DNA of 15,967 bases from Faecalimonas sp. (GCA_020024645.1 JAHHTN010000043.1:1-15967), one strand, 5' to 3'. Numbered from the stretch's first letter, positions 1-7,110 are shown. Notes: generated from the sequence alone by a model not told the origin. A program made the numbers and translations.

Positions 1-1283
1 TCATTAAACTCTGTTACTTTTAATCTTTCTAAATTTTTCTTATAATTTCCCACTTCCCACTGGTTTCTATAATTCAGCAAATAGTCCACATCATAAGAAT
101 CTATTGACATTGATTCTATTTTGTCTCTATTTGGCATATATTCATCATATTTGAAAACATCAAATCGAATCATTGTAAGAGAAATTAATGTTACTCCCAT
201 GCAAACACAAAGCAACCATTTTTTGGGGAAAATCATTTTAATGTCTCCATAATAGATAAACGAAATAATTCCATAAACAATTACTACTGAAATAATTGCT
301 ATTCCATACATCCAACCAAGTTTCATTCCTTTTACTTGATTTTGGCTACTTACAATCACTGAAAAAAACATCCCCGCTGTCACTGTAATAACAAACTGTA
401 CTATAGATTCGACTTTTGAAAATACAACAGCCCTTCCTGCATTTTCTAGCTTTCTATTCTTAAATGCCAATAGTCCTATAGTAAAAATAAGTATTATCAT
501 GAAAATCATTGTGATGATAACTGGAAATATTGATTTACCCAACCCATTATATTCTTCTATTTTTCCAGAAATTAATATGGGTGAATACCAAGCCCCGCTT
601 CCAATCATATTGTTGATGAAACCTGATGTATTTTCCTCTATCATGTAATTATCAAAAATTTGTAACATAACATAATTTTTCAATGCTACAATAACAGAAC
701 CCCATGTTAAAAATACTATTATTCCCAAGACTCCTACAAGCAATTTTCCTGTAAGTATCATTACTAAAACGGTTATTCCATATATCAACAAAAATACAAG
801 CACTGTAACTCCCATTACAGAACCACTTTGTTGCAAAAGTTTTGGACTCGCTACACCTTTCATTCCACCAATAATTAACATAAAAATGTAACCTATTATG
901 TATGGCACAACAATCTGAATAATTCCACTTATGCAATTTACGAAATACCATGTTTCTCTTTTTATCGGAAGGCTATGGTAAAAATCAATTTGTCTTTTTG
1001 AATGTAAATAGGAAAAAGAAGTTATTCCACTTAATATTCCTCCCATACTAATAGCAAACCATAAATATGAATTTAAAAATCCCATTTCCAAAACAAACCA
1101 ACCTTTAACTTCCTTCCAGTTTGCGTAAGAACTACTTACTCCTCCTGGCAATGCTCCTTCTATTTTAATCGCACTTAATATGGGGATAATCACAACAAAA
1201 ATTGTAATCGACAATAGTAAAAGCCATGCTCTTTTCTTTATATCTTCTTTTATCAGTTTAGAATAGGAAATTTTTGACTTCAT
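1..1283 (-). CDS. ABC transporter permease (YtrB-partner type), 3' end cut by window edge
   Basis: This is the membrane subunit of an ABC transporter. I translated it by hand: 427 codons are open from the ATG at 1283 to the window edge, and the C-terminus lies outside. Hydrophobic segments sit near residues 20-38, 70-90, 113-137, 158-178, 182-200, 252-273, 295-312, 325-343 and 356-370. The motif SKRQIDFYHSLPIKRE (95-110), after the second membrane segment, is typical of large Firmicutes permeases paired with YtrB-like ATPases. The region after residue 372 looks extracytoplasmic. The start is supported by a GGAGG site 9 bases upstream, inside the end of the ATPase gene. The two genes overlap by 26 bp, so translational coupling is likely. 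It is the last visible gene of the GntR-ATPase-permease operon. The substrate is unknown; cell-envelope stress or peptide export is inference from the family. Confidence 0.85.
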   Translation of the reverse strand, partial: MKSKISYSKLIKEDIKKRAWLLLLSITIFVVIIPILSAIKIEGALPGGVSSSYANWKEVKGWFVLEMGFLNSYLWFAISMGGILSGITSFSYLHSKRQIDFYHSLPIKRETWYFVNCISGIIQIVVPYIIGYIFMLIIGGMKGVASPKLLQQSGSVMGVTVLVFLLIYGITVLVMILTGKLLVGVLGIIVFLTWGSVIVALKNYVMLQIFDNYMIEENTSGFINNMIGSGAWYSPILISGKIEEYNGLGKSIFPVIITMIFMIILIFTIGLLAFKNRKLENAGRAVVFSKVESIVQFVITVTAGMFFSVIVSSQNQVKGMKLGWMYGIAIISVVIVYGIISFIYYGDIKMIFPKKWLLCVCMGVTLISLTMIRFDVFKYDEYMPNRDKIESMSIDSYDVDYLLNYRNQWEVGNYKKNLERLKVTEFN

Positions 1284-2160
1284 ATCCTTCCACCTCCATT
1301 TCACTGATAAATATTTCTTCAAGAGATAACGGAACAGTTTCCACAAATATAGGATTTCTTTCCTCAACTCTTTCTATAATTTCTTCTCTCGTCCCTCTAG
1401 AAATGAAACTTAATATTGATCCTTGCTTTTCATGGTAAAGTACATCTAACTCGGCAAGAAGCCTTTCTTCCTGTACTTGATTTGGAATCACACACTGCAC
1501 TTTATGAATATGAAATTTCATATTTTCCAGATCTTTTGTAAACAAAATTCCACCTTGATGTAAAAGTCCTATGCTATCACAAATATCTTCTAATTCACGC
1601 AAATTGTGAGAAGCAATAATCGGGGTGAATTCTCTATTCATTACTTCTGACGCAAATAAACCTTTTACTGCTTGACGCATAACCGGATCAAGCCCATCAA
1701 ATGTTTCATCACATAATAAATATTTTGTATTTGTACACACTCCCAATAACATAGACATTTGCTTTTGCATTCCTTTTGAAAATGTACTGATTTTTCGATA
1801 AATATCTAATTGAAACTTTTCTGCCAATTTATCGAACTGAGAAGAATTAAAGTTCTTATAAAACATTGCATAATAATCTCGCATTGTTTTACCTGTTGCA
1901 TTCACTGGAAAATATGCTACATCAGATAAAAAACAAATATTCTCTTTTACTTCTGTATTTTCATAAACATCTTTCCCATCTATCAGTATTTTCCCCTCGT
2001 CTGATTTCAAAACTCCGCTTAACATTCTAAGAAAAGTACTTTTCCCTGCCCCATTACTTCCAACTAATCCAAAAATCTGGCCTTCCATAATTTTTGTAGT
2101 AGCATGGCTAATAGCTTTAATCCCATCAAATGTTTTGCAGACATTTCGCACTTCGATCAT
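1258..2160 (-). CDS. ABC transporter ATP-binding protein, YtrB-like
   Basis: Cytoplasmic ATPase subunit, 300 residues, that powers the permease encoded just downstream. Walker A is GSNGAGKST (34-42), the signature is FSKGM (127-131) instead of LSGGQ, Walker B is LLCDE (148-152) followed by TFDGLDP, and the switch histidine is H185. The Q-loop position reads FLSD, without the usual glutamine. These departures fit the divergent YtrB group controlled by YtrA-type GntR regulators. The start at 2160 is preferred over an in-frame ATG at 2184 because GGAGGAGAAGGG lies between them at correct spacing for 2160, and because that ATG overlaps the GntR stop codon (ATGA, 4 bp), a normal coupled arrangement. 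The C-terminal third (about 215-300) is an accessory domain of unclear role. The transported substrate cannot be read from the sequence. Confidence 0.9.
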   Translation of the reverse strand: MIEVRNVCKTFDGIKAISHATTKIMEGQIFGLVGSNGAGKSTFLRMLSGVLKSDEGKILIDGKDVYENTEVKENICFLSDVAYFPVNATGKTMRDYYAMFYKNFNSSQFDKLAEKFQLDIYRKISTFSKGMQKQMSMLLGVCTNTKYLLCDETFDGLDPVMRQAVKGLFASEVMNREFTPIIASHNLRELEDICDSIGLLHQGGILFTKDLENMKFHIHKVQCVIPNQVQEERLLAELDVLYHEKQGSILSFISRGTREEIIERVEERNPIFVETVPLSLEEIFISEMEVEGYEVKNFLF

Positions 2161-2531
2161 GAACCCTTCTCCTCCTTCCAACAATTCTTAAACATATTCA
2201 CACATTCCTCTTCCAAAATTTCCAACTCTTTCGCCTCTACAACAAGCTCCCTTATCTTTTTCAAAAAGGATTCCTTTTTCTGTTCTTTTAATTTAGTGCT
2301 TTCCGCAACAAAAGTTCCTCTCCCTTTAACAGAATATATATATCCATTCTGTTCCAAAGTCATATAAGCCTTCTGAATAGTATTCGGATTGATAGAAAGT
2401 TCTACTGCCAAAGAACGTACAGATGGCATTTGACTTCCCGAAGGCAAAATTTCTTTTAAAATCAATTTTTGAAACTTTTCTACTATCTGCTCATAAATCG
2501 GCTTTCTATTCTGATAATCAATTGCAATCAT
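2157..2531 (-). CDS. GntR-family transcriptional regulator, YtrA subfamily
   Basis: DNA-binding repressor of 124 residues. An N-terminal winged helix-turn-helix occupies about residues 10-76 (PIYEQIVEKF, then MPSVRSLAVEL and NPNTIQKAYMTLE, then the GRGTFV wing). It is followed by only a short helical tail of about 45 residues, too small for an effector domain. Winged helix plus short dimerisation tail defines the YtrA subfamily, which typically represses its own ABC transporter operon. The gene is first in the operon, and its TGA overlaps the ATG of the ATPase. The start has AGAAAGGAG about 6 bases upstream. A near-perfect sigma-A promoter with a palindrome on the start site lies directly in front, so autorepression is likely. 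The inducer is unknown; in better-studied relatives it is cell-wall antibiotic stress. Confidence 0.9.
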   Translation of the reverse strand: MIAIDYQNRKPIYEQIVEKFQKLILKEILPSGSQMPSVRSLAVELSINPNTIQKAYMTLEQNGYIYSVKGRGTFVAESTKLKEQKKESFLKKIRELVVEAKELEILEEECVNMFKNCWKEEKGS

Positions 2532-2555
2532 ACTTTCTCCTTTCTACCGTTCGTT

Positions 2556-2578
2556 GTGTACTATCACTGTTAGTACAC
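2556..2578. promoter_or_regulatory. YtrA-type operator palindrome over the transcription start
   Basis: Perfect inverted repeat GTGTACTA-N7-TAGTACAC. Viewed as GTGTA-N13-TACAC it matches the spaced half-sites I recall for YtrA-type GntR proteins. It begins 5 bases downstream of the -10 box and covers +1, so a bound dimer would block initiation. Binding by the adjacent regulator is inferred from position and family. Confidence 0.82.
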
Positions 2579-2582
2579 TAAT

Positions 2583-2611
2583 ATTTTAATAAAAGCGTGT
2601 TGTACTGTCAA
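2583..2611 (-). promoter_or_regulatory. sigma-A promoter of the GntR-ABC operon
   Basis: Read leftwards, the -35 box TTGACA (2606-2611) is a perfect consensus. It is followed by exactly 17 bases and the -10 box TAAAAT (2583-2588). The predicted start point is near 2576, inside the operator palindrome, about 45 bases before the GntR start codon. Confidence 0.88.
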
Positions 2612-2614
2612 CAC
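2597..2614. promoter_or_regulatory. second inverted repeat covering the -35 box
   Basis: Perfect 6-bp arms GTGTTG-N6-CAACAC surround and include the TTGACA box. On the minus strand its core reads ACAGTA, close to the ACAGTGA core of the downstream operator, and both begin GTGT and end ACAC. It may be a second, tighter-spaced repressor site or a site for another factor. Confidence 0.45.
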
Positions 2615-2639
2615 ACTTTTTATTACATTTATATTACAA

Positions 2640-3605
2640 TTATATCACTTCTTTAATAACTCTCATTGCATTTTCTCGCCAAATTTTTTCAATATACTTT
2701 TCTTTAACCCCATTTTTCTTTAACGCATCACAAAGTAAATGTATTTGACCCATTTTTTCTATTTCCGTACTTTCTCCTGAAAATCCATCAAAATCTGTTC
2801 CAATACATACACATTCTACTCCCCCTATATTTATTATATGATTAAGATGTACAACAATATCATCTACTCCAGCTTTTCCACTATTTTTTAGAAATCTTGG
2901 ATAAAAATTAATTCCAATCACACCTCCTTTTTCTGCTATCGCTCGTATCATCTCATCCGTCAAATTTCTTGGATGTGAACAAATTTCTCTCGCATTTGAA
3001 TGTGAAGCCACAATAGGATACTTGCTTGTTTCTACTATATCCCAAAAGCCTCCATCTGATAAATGAGACACATCAATAATCATTCCCAATTCATTCATCT
3101 TTTCCACAACTTCAAACCCAAACGGTTTCAATCCTTTACACATAACTTCTTGTTTTTGACTATTTGGATAACCAATACAATTTTCATAATTCCATAAGAT
3201 TGTTACCAATCGGATTCCCTCTCTCCAAAGTTCATCTAACCGTTCTATTTTTCCATTAAATACGCCTCCCTCTTCTAATGTAAGAATAGCCGAAATTTTC
3301 CCCTCTTGTCTGTTTTTTTCTATTTCCTTTTCATTTTTCGCAAATACAATTTTATCTGAATACTTTCTCACTTCATTTTTCATACGCTCTATCATTTTTT
3401 TAACATATATATATCCCTTTTCATACTGCTCTTTTTTAGGAAACAGACCACAATCTACAAAACAGGCAAAAAATTGCGCCATTATATCTGCTTGTTTCAT
3501 TTCATCTATATTTACACAAAAACAATTTTTCTCTAAAGTCTCTTCTTGTTTTGCATCCATTAATTTCCAAATTGTATCACAGTGTAAATCAATTAATCCT
3601 TTCAT
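2640..3605 (-). CDS. Membrane dipeptidase, peptidase M19 (renal dipeptidase family)
   Basis: Zinc-dependent hydrolase of 321 residues that cleaves dipeptides, often including those with a D-residue at the C-side. The binuclear metal ligands are visible: HCD (H8, D10), the bridging glutamate in LEEGG (E111 or E112), H181 in DVSHLSD and H202 in ASHSNAR; D271 in GTDFDG is the conserved late aspartate. The length is normal for the family, with no signal peptide, so it is probably cytoplasmic. The start at 3605 is preferred because GGAGG lies 8 bases upstream. A 31-residue in-frame extension from 3698 would run into the neighbouring gene and include that ribosome site. It is divergent from the C26 amidotransferase, 67 bases apart. 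Likely use is dipeptide or cell-wall peptide salvage; the true substrate is not readable. Confidence 0.93.
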   Translation of the reverse strand: MKGLIDLHCDTIWKLMDAKQEETLEKNCFCVNIDEMKQADIMAQFFACFVDCGLFPKKEQYEKGYIYVKKMIERMKNEVRKYSDKIVFAKNEKEIEKNRQEGKISAILTLEEGGVFNGKIERLDELWREGIRLVTILWNYENCIGYPNSQKQEVMCKGLKPFGFEVVEKMNELGMIIDVSHLSDGGFWDIVETSKYPIVASHSNAREICSHPRNLTDEMIRAIAEKGGVIGINFYPRFLKNSGKAGVDDIVVHLNHIINIGGVECVCIGTDFDGFSGESTEIEKMGQIHLLCDALKKNGVKEKYIEKIWRENAMRVIKEVI

Positions 3606-3672
3606 TATCCTTTCCTCCGGTATCTTTTTCTTTTTATGGTATATACTATACAAAAAAGGAAAAATAAACAAC
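3606..3672. promoter_or_regulatory. Divergent intergenic region of the dipeptidase / amidotransferase pair
   Basis: These 67 AT-rich bases must hold, or sit next to, the promoters for both directions. A short inverted repeat GTATA-N3-TATAC lies at 3639-3651. It includes a leftward TATAGT (3645-3650) and a rightward TATACT (3642-3647), either of which could be a -10 box, but I find no convincing -35 partner for either. The GGAGG site of the dipeptidase is at its left end. A weak AAAGGA precedes the rightward gene by about 12 bases. Confidence 0.4.
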
Positions 3673-4380
3673 ATGAAACCTAAGATTGCTATTATCATCT
3701 GTGGCCTATCAGAAAACAGACAATTTGTAACAAATTCCTATATTCAAGCTATCCATCATTCTGGCGGACTTCCTCTTATTATTCCACTTATTAAATCAAA
3801 TGTTGCTATTCAAGAATACATCTCCCTCTGTGACGGTTTTTTATTTTGTGGTGGTGGAGACATTACGCCTCTTCTTTTTGGTCAAGAACCATTGGACAAA
3901 CTAGGGGAAACTGATATTACTCTCGATATCTTTCAACTTCGATTTATGCGACATGTACTTTTAAGCGGAAAACCAATTTTAGCCATTTGTAGAGGAATGC
4001 AACTTTTAAATATTGCTTGCAATGGAACAATTTGTCAGGACATTTCTTTAAAACAAAAAGATTGCCTAAATCACATGCAACGTTCCTCTCGAAAAGACAT
4101 CAGTCATAAAATTATCACTAAATCCGGAACTCTATTACATAGACTCATCGGAAAAATAGTCTATACAAATAGTTTCCATCACCAAACTGTAGACCGACTA
4201 GGAAAAGGAATTATTTGTTCTGCCAACACCTCTGATGGAATCATAGAAGGAATCGAATTGCATAATCATTCTTTCGCAGTCGGTGTTCAATGGCACCCAG
4301 AAGCAATGTATCACTCAACACCTGTCATGCGCAAATTGTTTTTTTCCTTCATCCATATGTCCAGCCTAATCCATGAATAA
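3673..4380 (+). CDS. Class I glutamine amidotransferase, peptidase C26 (gamma-glutamyl-GABA hydrolase type)
   Basis: Cytoplasmic hydrolase of 235 residues that cleaves gamma-glutamyl bonds; the best-known member, PuuD, frees GABA in putrescine breakdown. The triad is readable: nucleophile C106 in AICRGMQLLN, and H208 and E210 in GVQWHPE. The upstream FCGGGDITPLLFG (58-70) and FHHQTVDRLG (168-177) are also family hallmarks. The length is normal. No putrescine genes (PuuA/B/C) lie nearby, so assignment to that pathway is not supported; spermidine or other gamma-glutamyl amide hydrolysis is equally possible. It is transcribed away from the M19 dipeptidase, which hints at shared peptide or gamma-glutamyl salvage. 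Its last codons double as the -35 box of the following sporulation promoter. The ribosome site is weak (AAAGGA, 12 bases away). Confidence 0.9.
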   Translation: MKPKIAIIICGLSENRQFVTNSYIQAIHHSGGLPLIIPLIKSNVAIQEYISLCDGFLFCGGGDITPLLFGQEPLDKLGETDITLDIFQLRFMRHVLLSGKPILAICRGMQLLNIACNGTICQDISLKQKDCLNHMQRSSRKDISHKIITKSGTLLHRLIGKIVYTNSFHHQTVDRLGKGIICSANTSDGIIEGIELHNHSFAVGVQWHPEAMYHSTPVMRKLFFSFIHMSSLIHE

Positions 4381-4403
4381 TTTCTGCTATACAAGCCATA
4401 CTA
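4374..4403 (+). promoter_or_regulatory. Sigma-G-type (forespore) promoter for the CotF-like pair
   Basis: TGAATA (4374-4379), 17 bases, then CATACTA (4397-4403). Both boxes match the forespore sigma-G consensus as known from Bacillus, with correct spacing. The -35 box overlaps the final codons and stop of the amidotransferase gene. The expected start near 4410 gives a leader of about 35 bases. Sigma-F could also recognise it, since the two specificities overlap. Confidence 0.8.
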
Positions 4404-4444
4404 TCATTGTCGCATAATGACTATATATCAAGGAGGAAAATGTA

Positions 4445-4627
4445 ATGGAAGAAATTTCTATCTTAGACTTACAAAATCTTCGTCATCTTATTGGTGGCTA
4501 TTCTACAACTCACTGCAAAATGACTGACTACGCATCTTTTGCACAAGATTCTGAAATCAAAAAATTTTTTCAAGATAGTGCCGATAGCGCAATGAAAAAC
4601 AAACAAGAATTGTTAAAATTCTTATAG
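4445..4627 (+). CDS. Small CotF-like spore protein (first of two)
   Basis: A 60-residue, probably all-helical protein. AGGAGG at 4431-4436, 8 bases before the ATG, makes the start secure despite the small size. The pattern of an LQNLRHLIGGYSTTH helix, an acidic turn DSEIKKFF, and a second helix is that of half a CotF/ferritin-like helical unit. The similarity is recognisable but weak. In Bacillus several small CotF-like proteins are made in the forespore under sigma-G, and a sigma-G-type promoter lies directly upstream here. It is coupled to the next gene: only 10 bases separate them, and the AGGAGG of the second gene overlaps its stop codon. Probable role is a structural spore protein. A function outside sporulation is unlikely but not excluded by sequence alone. 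Confidence 0.78.
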   Translation: MEEISILDLQNLRHLIGGYSTTHCKMTDYASFAQDSEIKKFFQDSADSAMKNKQELLKFL

Positions 4628-4637
4628 GAGGATAATT

Positions 4638-4895
4638 ATGGACGAAAAAACAATGGTATCTGATGCTCTTGTAGGTGTAAATGGAGAATTAAAAATGTTT
4701 GGGGAAGTAATTCCACAAACAGAAAACAAAGAATTAAAATCATGCTTAAAACAATTACGCAATCAATGTGAAATATCACAAGAAAAACTATATCACATTG
4801 CCCGCGAAAAAAACTACTACGTGCCTGCTGCAAAAGCGACAGTCGAGGAAAAACAACACGTAAAATCGATTTTAACACAAGGGACAATGAAATAA
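4638..4895 (+). CDS. CotF-family spore coat-like protein (second of two)
   Basis: An 85-residue helical protein resembling the CotF coat-protein domain. One helix (about 5-24, VSDALVGVNGELKMFGEVI) carries the family-like start. A second helix (about 30-55) follows the NKELKSCL segment, and then comes the characteristic REKNYYVPA stretch (56-64), which resembles the K-x-W/Y-Y-x-P segment near the end of CotF domains. AGGAGG (4626-4631) sits 6 bases upstream. The gene is the last of the sigma-G-type transcription unit and is followed by a hairpin terminator. Together with its 60-residue neighbour it could form one four-helix CotF-like unit from two polypeptides. Localisation to coat or forespore is inferred from family and promoter. 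Confidence 0.85.
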   Translation: MDEKTMVSDALVGVNGELKMFGEVIPQTENKELKSCLKQLRNQCEISQEKLYHIAREKNYYVPAAKATVEEKQHVKSILTQGTMK

Positions 4896-4900
4896 TTTTC

Positions 4901-4922
4901 GAGGACACCTTTAGGTGCCCTC
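4901..4922 (+). terminator. Hairpin terminator after the CotF-like genes
   Basis: GAGGACACCT and AGGTGCCCTC form a stem of nine pairs plus one A/C mismatch with a very short loop, 5 bases after the stop codon. The T-run that follows is weak (ATTTACATAATTT), so termination may be incomplete. Confidence 0.65.
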
Positions 4923-4938
4923 ATTTACATAATTTCTA

Positions 4939-4967
4939 ATGACAAAAAGACGTTTATCATGTAAAAT
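4939..4967 (+). promoter_or_regulatory. Sigma-A promoter of the ABC-F gene
   Basis: ATGACA (4939-4944), 17 bases, TAAAAT (4962-4967). The predicted start near 4974 leaves a leader of about 30 bases. That is too short for the attenuator leader that controls many antibiotic-resistance ABC-F genes, which favours a housekeeping role. Confidence 0.75.
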
Positions 4968-5003
4968 AGGATAGAAAAACGAATGTATATTAAGGAGTTA
5001 TCT

Positions 5004-6560
5004 ATGAGCATATTAAACGTTGAACATTTATCACACGGTTTTGGTGACCGTGCTATTTTTGAAGATGTTTCTTTCCGTTTATTAAAAGGCGAGCATATTG
5101 GCCTTGTCGGTGCAAACGGCGAAGGAAAATCAACTTTTTTAAATATCGTAACAGGAAAATTGCAACCTGACGAAGCAAAAATCGAATGGGCAAAAAATGT
5201 CCGTGTAGGCTATTTAGATCAGCACACTGTTTTAGAAAAAGGAATGACCATTCGCGATGTATTAAAATCTGCTTTTTCCTATCTTTTTGAATTAGAACAA
5301 AAAATGAATAATATTTGTGACTCTCTCGGAAACGCTAGCGAAGAGGAAATGATGCTACTAATGGATGAACTTGGTAGTATTCAAGATACACTAACTTTAC
5401 ATGATTTTTATGTTATTGATGCCAAAATTGACGAAGTTGCCCGTGCATTAGGAATATTAGATATTGGTTTAGAAAGAGATGTAACTGATTTGAGTGGTGG
5501 ACAACGAACAAAAGTCCTTCTTGCTAAGCTTTTATTAGAAAAACCAGATATTCTTCTTTTAGATGAGCCTACAAACTATTTAGATGAAGAACATATTGTA
5601 TGGCTCAAACGTTATCTTATTGATTATGAAAACGCATTTATCCTAATTTCCCATGATATACCGTTTTTAAATGATGTTATTAATATTATTTATCATATGG
5701 AAAACCAAGAATTAAATAGATATGTAGGAGATTATGAACATTTCCAAGAGGTTTATGAAGTTAAAAAAGCACAATTAGAGTCTGCTTATAAACGTCAGCA
5801 ACAAGAAATAAACGAATTAAAAGATTTTGTTGCTCGAAACAAAGCACGTGTTTCCACAAGAAACATGGCAATGTCTCGCCAGAAAAAACTAGATAAAATG
5901 GATATTATTGAACTTGCTGCTGAACGTCCGAAACCAGAATTTCATTTTAAAACAGGACGCACTCCAAGTAAATATATCTTCGAGACAAAAGATCTTGTCA
6001 TCGGCTATGACGAACCACTTTCTAGTCCTCTCACATTATCTATGGAACGTGGAAATAAAATTGCCCTTGTTGGCGCAAATGGGATTGGTAAAACAACTCT
6101 CTTGAAAAGTATTCTCGGACTCATCCCAGCACTCAATGGCTCTGTTGAATTGGGGGAAAATCTACAAATCGGTTATTTTGAACAGGAAACTACTCAAAAT
6201 AATACAACAACTTGCATCGAAGAAATTTGGAGTGAGTTTCCTTCTTTCACACAATACGAAGTACGATCTGCCCTTGCAAAATGTGGTTTAACAACAAAAC
6301 ATATCGAAAGTCAAGTGCGTGTTTTAAGTGGTGGTGAACAAGCAAAAGTTCGCCTTTGTAAATTAATCAATCGAGAAACAAATATATTACTTTTGGATGA
6401 GCCTACAAACCATCTAGATGTAGATGCAAAAGAAGAATTAAAACGAGCACTACAAGAATATCGCGGAAGTATCCTACTTATTTGTCATGAACCCGAATTT
6501 TATCGCGACGTCGTCACTGAAGTTTGGGATTGCACAAAATGGACAACAAAAATTTTCTAA
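5004..6560 (+). CDS. ykpA: ABC-F family ATPase, YkpA-type ribosome-associated protein
   Basis: Soluble twin-cassette ATPase of 518 residues without membrane segments; ABC-F proteins act on the ribosome at the tRNA exit/P-site region. Cassette 1 has GANGEGKST (36-44), LSGGQ (163-167), LLLDEPTNYLD (184-194) and H217. Cassette 2 has GANGIGKTT (357-365), LSGGE (441-445), LLLDEPTNHLD (462-472) and H495, in LICHE rather than the common LISHE. The linker (about 245-320) includes the basic stretch ARNKARVSTRNMAMSRQKK. The overall match is to YkpA of Bacillus rather than to resistance-type ABC-F proteins. AAGGAG lies 6 bases before the ATG at 5004, preferred to an in-frame ATG at 4983. It is monocistronic, with its own promoter and terminator. 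The subfamily assignment is from memory of conserved sequence. Confidence 0.93.
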   Translation: MSILNVEHLSHGFGDRAIFEDVSFRLLKGEHIGLVGANGEGKSTFLNIVTGKLQPDEAKIEWAKNVRVGYLDQHTVLEKGMTIRDVLKSAFSYLFELEQKMNNICDSLGNASEEEMMLLMDELGSIQDTLTLHDFYVIDAKIDEVARALGILDIGLERDVTDLSGGQRTKVLLAKLLLEKPDILLLDEPTNYLDEEHIVWLKRYLIDYENAFILISHDIPFLNDVINIIYHMENQELNRYVGDYEHFQEVYEVKKAQLESAYKRQQQEINELKDFVARNKARVSTRNMAMSRQKKLDKMDIIELAAERPKPEFHFKTGRTPSKYIFETKDLVIGYDEPLSSPLTLSMERGNKIALVGANGIGKTTLLKSILGLIPALNGSVELGENLQIGYFEQETTQNNTTTCIEEIWSEFPSFTQYEVRSALAKCGLTTKHIESQVRVLSGGEQAKVRLCKLINRETNILLLDEPTNHLDVDAKEELKRALQEYRGSILLICHEPEFYRDVVTEVWDCTKWTTKIF

Positions 6561-6569
6561 TAAGAAAAA

Positions 6570-6616
6570 CCTTCAAACAAATGTGAACTAAAATCACTTC
6601 TGTTTGAAGGCCTTTT
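6570..6616. terminator. Bidirectional terminator between the ABC-F and Nudix genes
   Basis: Perfect 10-bp arms CCTTCAAACA (6570-6579) and TGTTTGAAGG (6601-6610), with a small inner GTGA/TCAC helix. Rightwards it ends in CCTTTTTT for the ABC-F gene. Leftwards it ends in TTTTTCTTATT for the convergent Nudix gene. Confidence 0.88.
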
Positions 6617-6623
6617 TTACTTT

Positions 6624-7109
6624 TTATATTTTATTCTCAATATTCCAGTATGGATTTCCATTCACTTCACACTCAATTAACGTATCCCCTTGATATACTA
6701 ACTTCATAGAGAAAAAGGGTTCATTTCTGTCCAACAATGTAAAGAAAAGTTTATCCCCTTCCCATAAATTCAATTCTGAAATTCTACTTTTTGGAATCCA
6801 CTCAAGCGTTCCCTCATCACACGATTTTATTTCTCCCTCAAAATCGTCTGCAGTGTAAAGACAGATATATTCCGCTTCATTTTCATTAAATAAAAACGTT
6901 AAAATTCCTCTAAATCGGTACGATGTAAGCGTCAATCCCGTTTCCTCTTTTACCTCTCGCAAAAGACAATCTTCAGGACTTTCTCCCGATTCAAAATGCC
7001 CTCCCACTCCAATCCACTTATCTTTATTCACATCTTTTTTCTTACTAACACGATGTAACATTAAGTAACTATCATCTTTTTCAATATAACAAAGTGTCGT
7101 CAACTCCAT
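6624..7109 (-). CDS. Nudix hydrolase (8-oxo-dGTP diphosphatase-like)
   Basis: Cytoplasmic Nudix enzyme of 161 residues that hydrolyses nucleoside diphosphates linked to another group. The Nudix box is complete at residues 37-59: GHFESGE, seven residues, then REVKEETGL, with the metal-binding REVKEE core intact. The N-terminal TTLCYIEK and the closing region resemble MutT-like proteins annotated as 8-oxo-dGTP diphosphatases, but Nudix specificity cannot be read from the box alone. The start at 7109 has AGGTG 7 bases upstream and sits one base after the YihY stop codon. An in-frame GTG at 7118 would overlap YihY by 8 bases and is the alternative. The tight spacing indicates co-transcription with YihY. 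The 3' end faces the bidirectional terminator. Confidence 0.9.
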   Translation of the reverse strand: MELTTLCYIEKDDSYLMLHRVSKKKDVNKDKWIGVGGHFESGESPEDCLLREVKEETGLTLTSYRFRGILTFLFNENEAEYICLYTADDFEGEIKSCDEGTLEWIPKSRISELNLWEGDKLFFTLLDRNEPFFSMKLVYQGDTLIECEVNGNPYWNIENKI

Positions 7110-7110
7110 A

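Noticed and set aside
652..951. A 99-codon minus-strand reading frame inside the permease region
   Set aside because: It overlaps the long permease frame from 1283, which has membrane segments, a family motif and a good ribosome site; the 99-codon translation has neither.
4636..4908. A 90-codon minus-strand frame opposite the CotF-like gene
   Set aside because: The plus-strand gene has a better ribosome site, promoter, terminator and family match.
5004..6560. Antibiotic-resistance ABC-F determinant
   Set aside because: The sequence resembles the housekeeping YkpA type, and there is no regulatory leader peptide or attenuator upstream.
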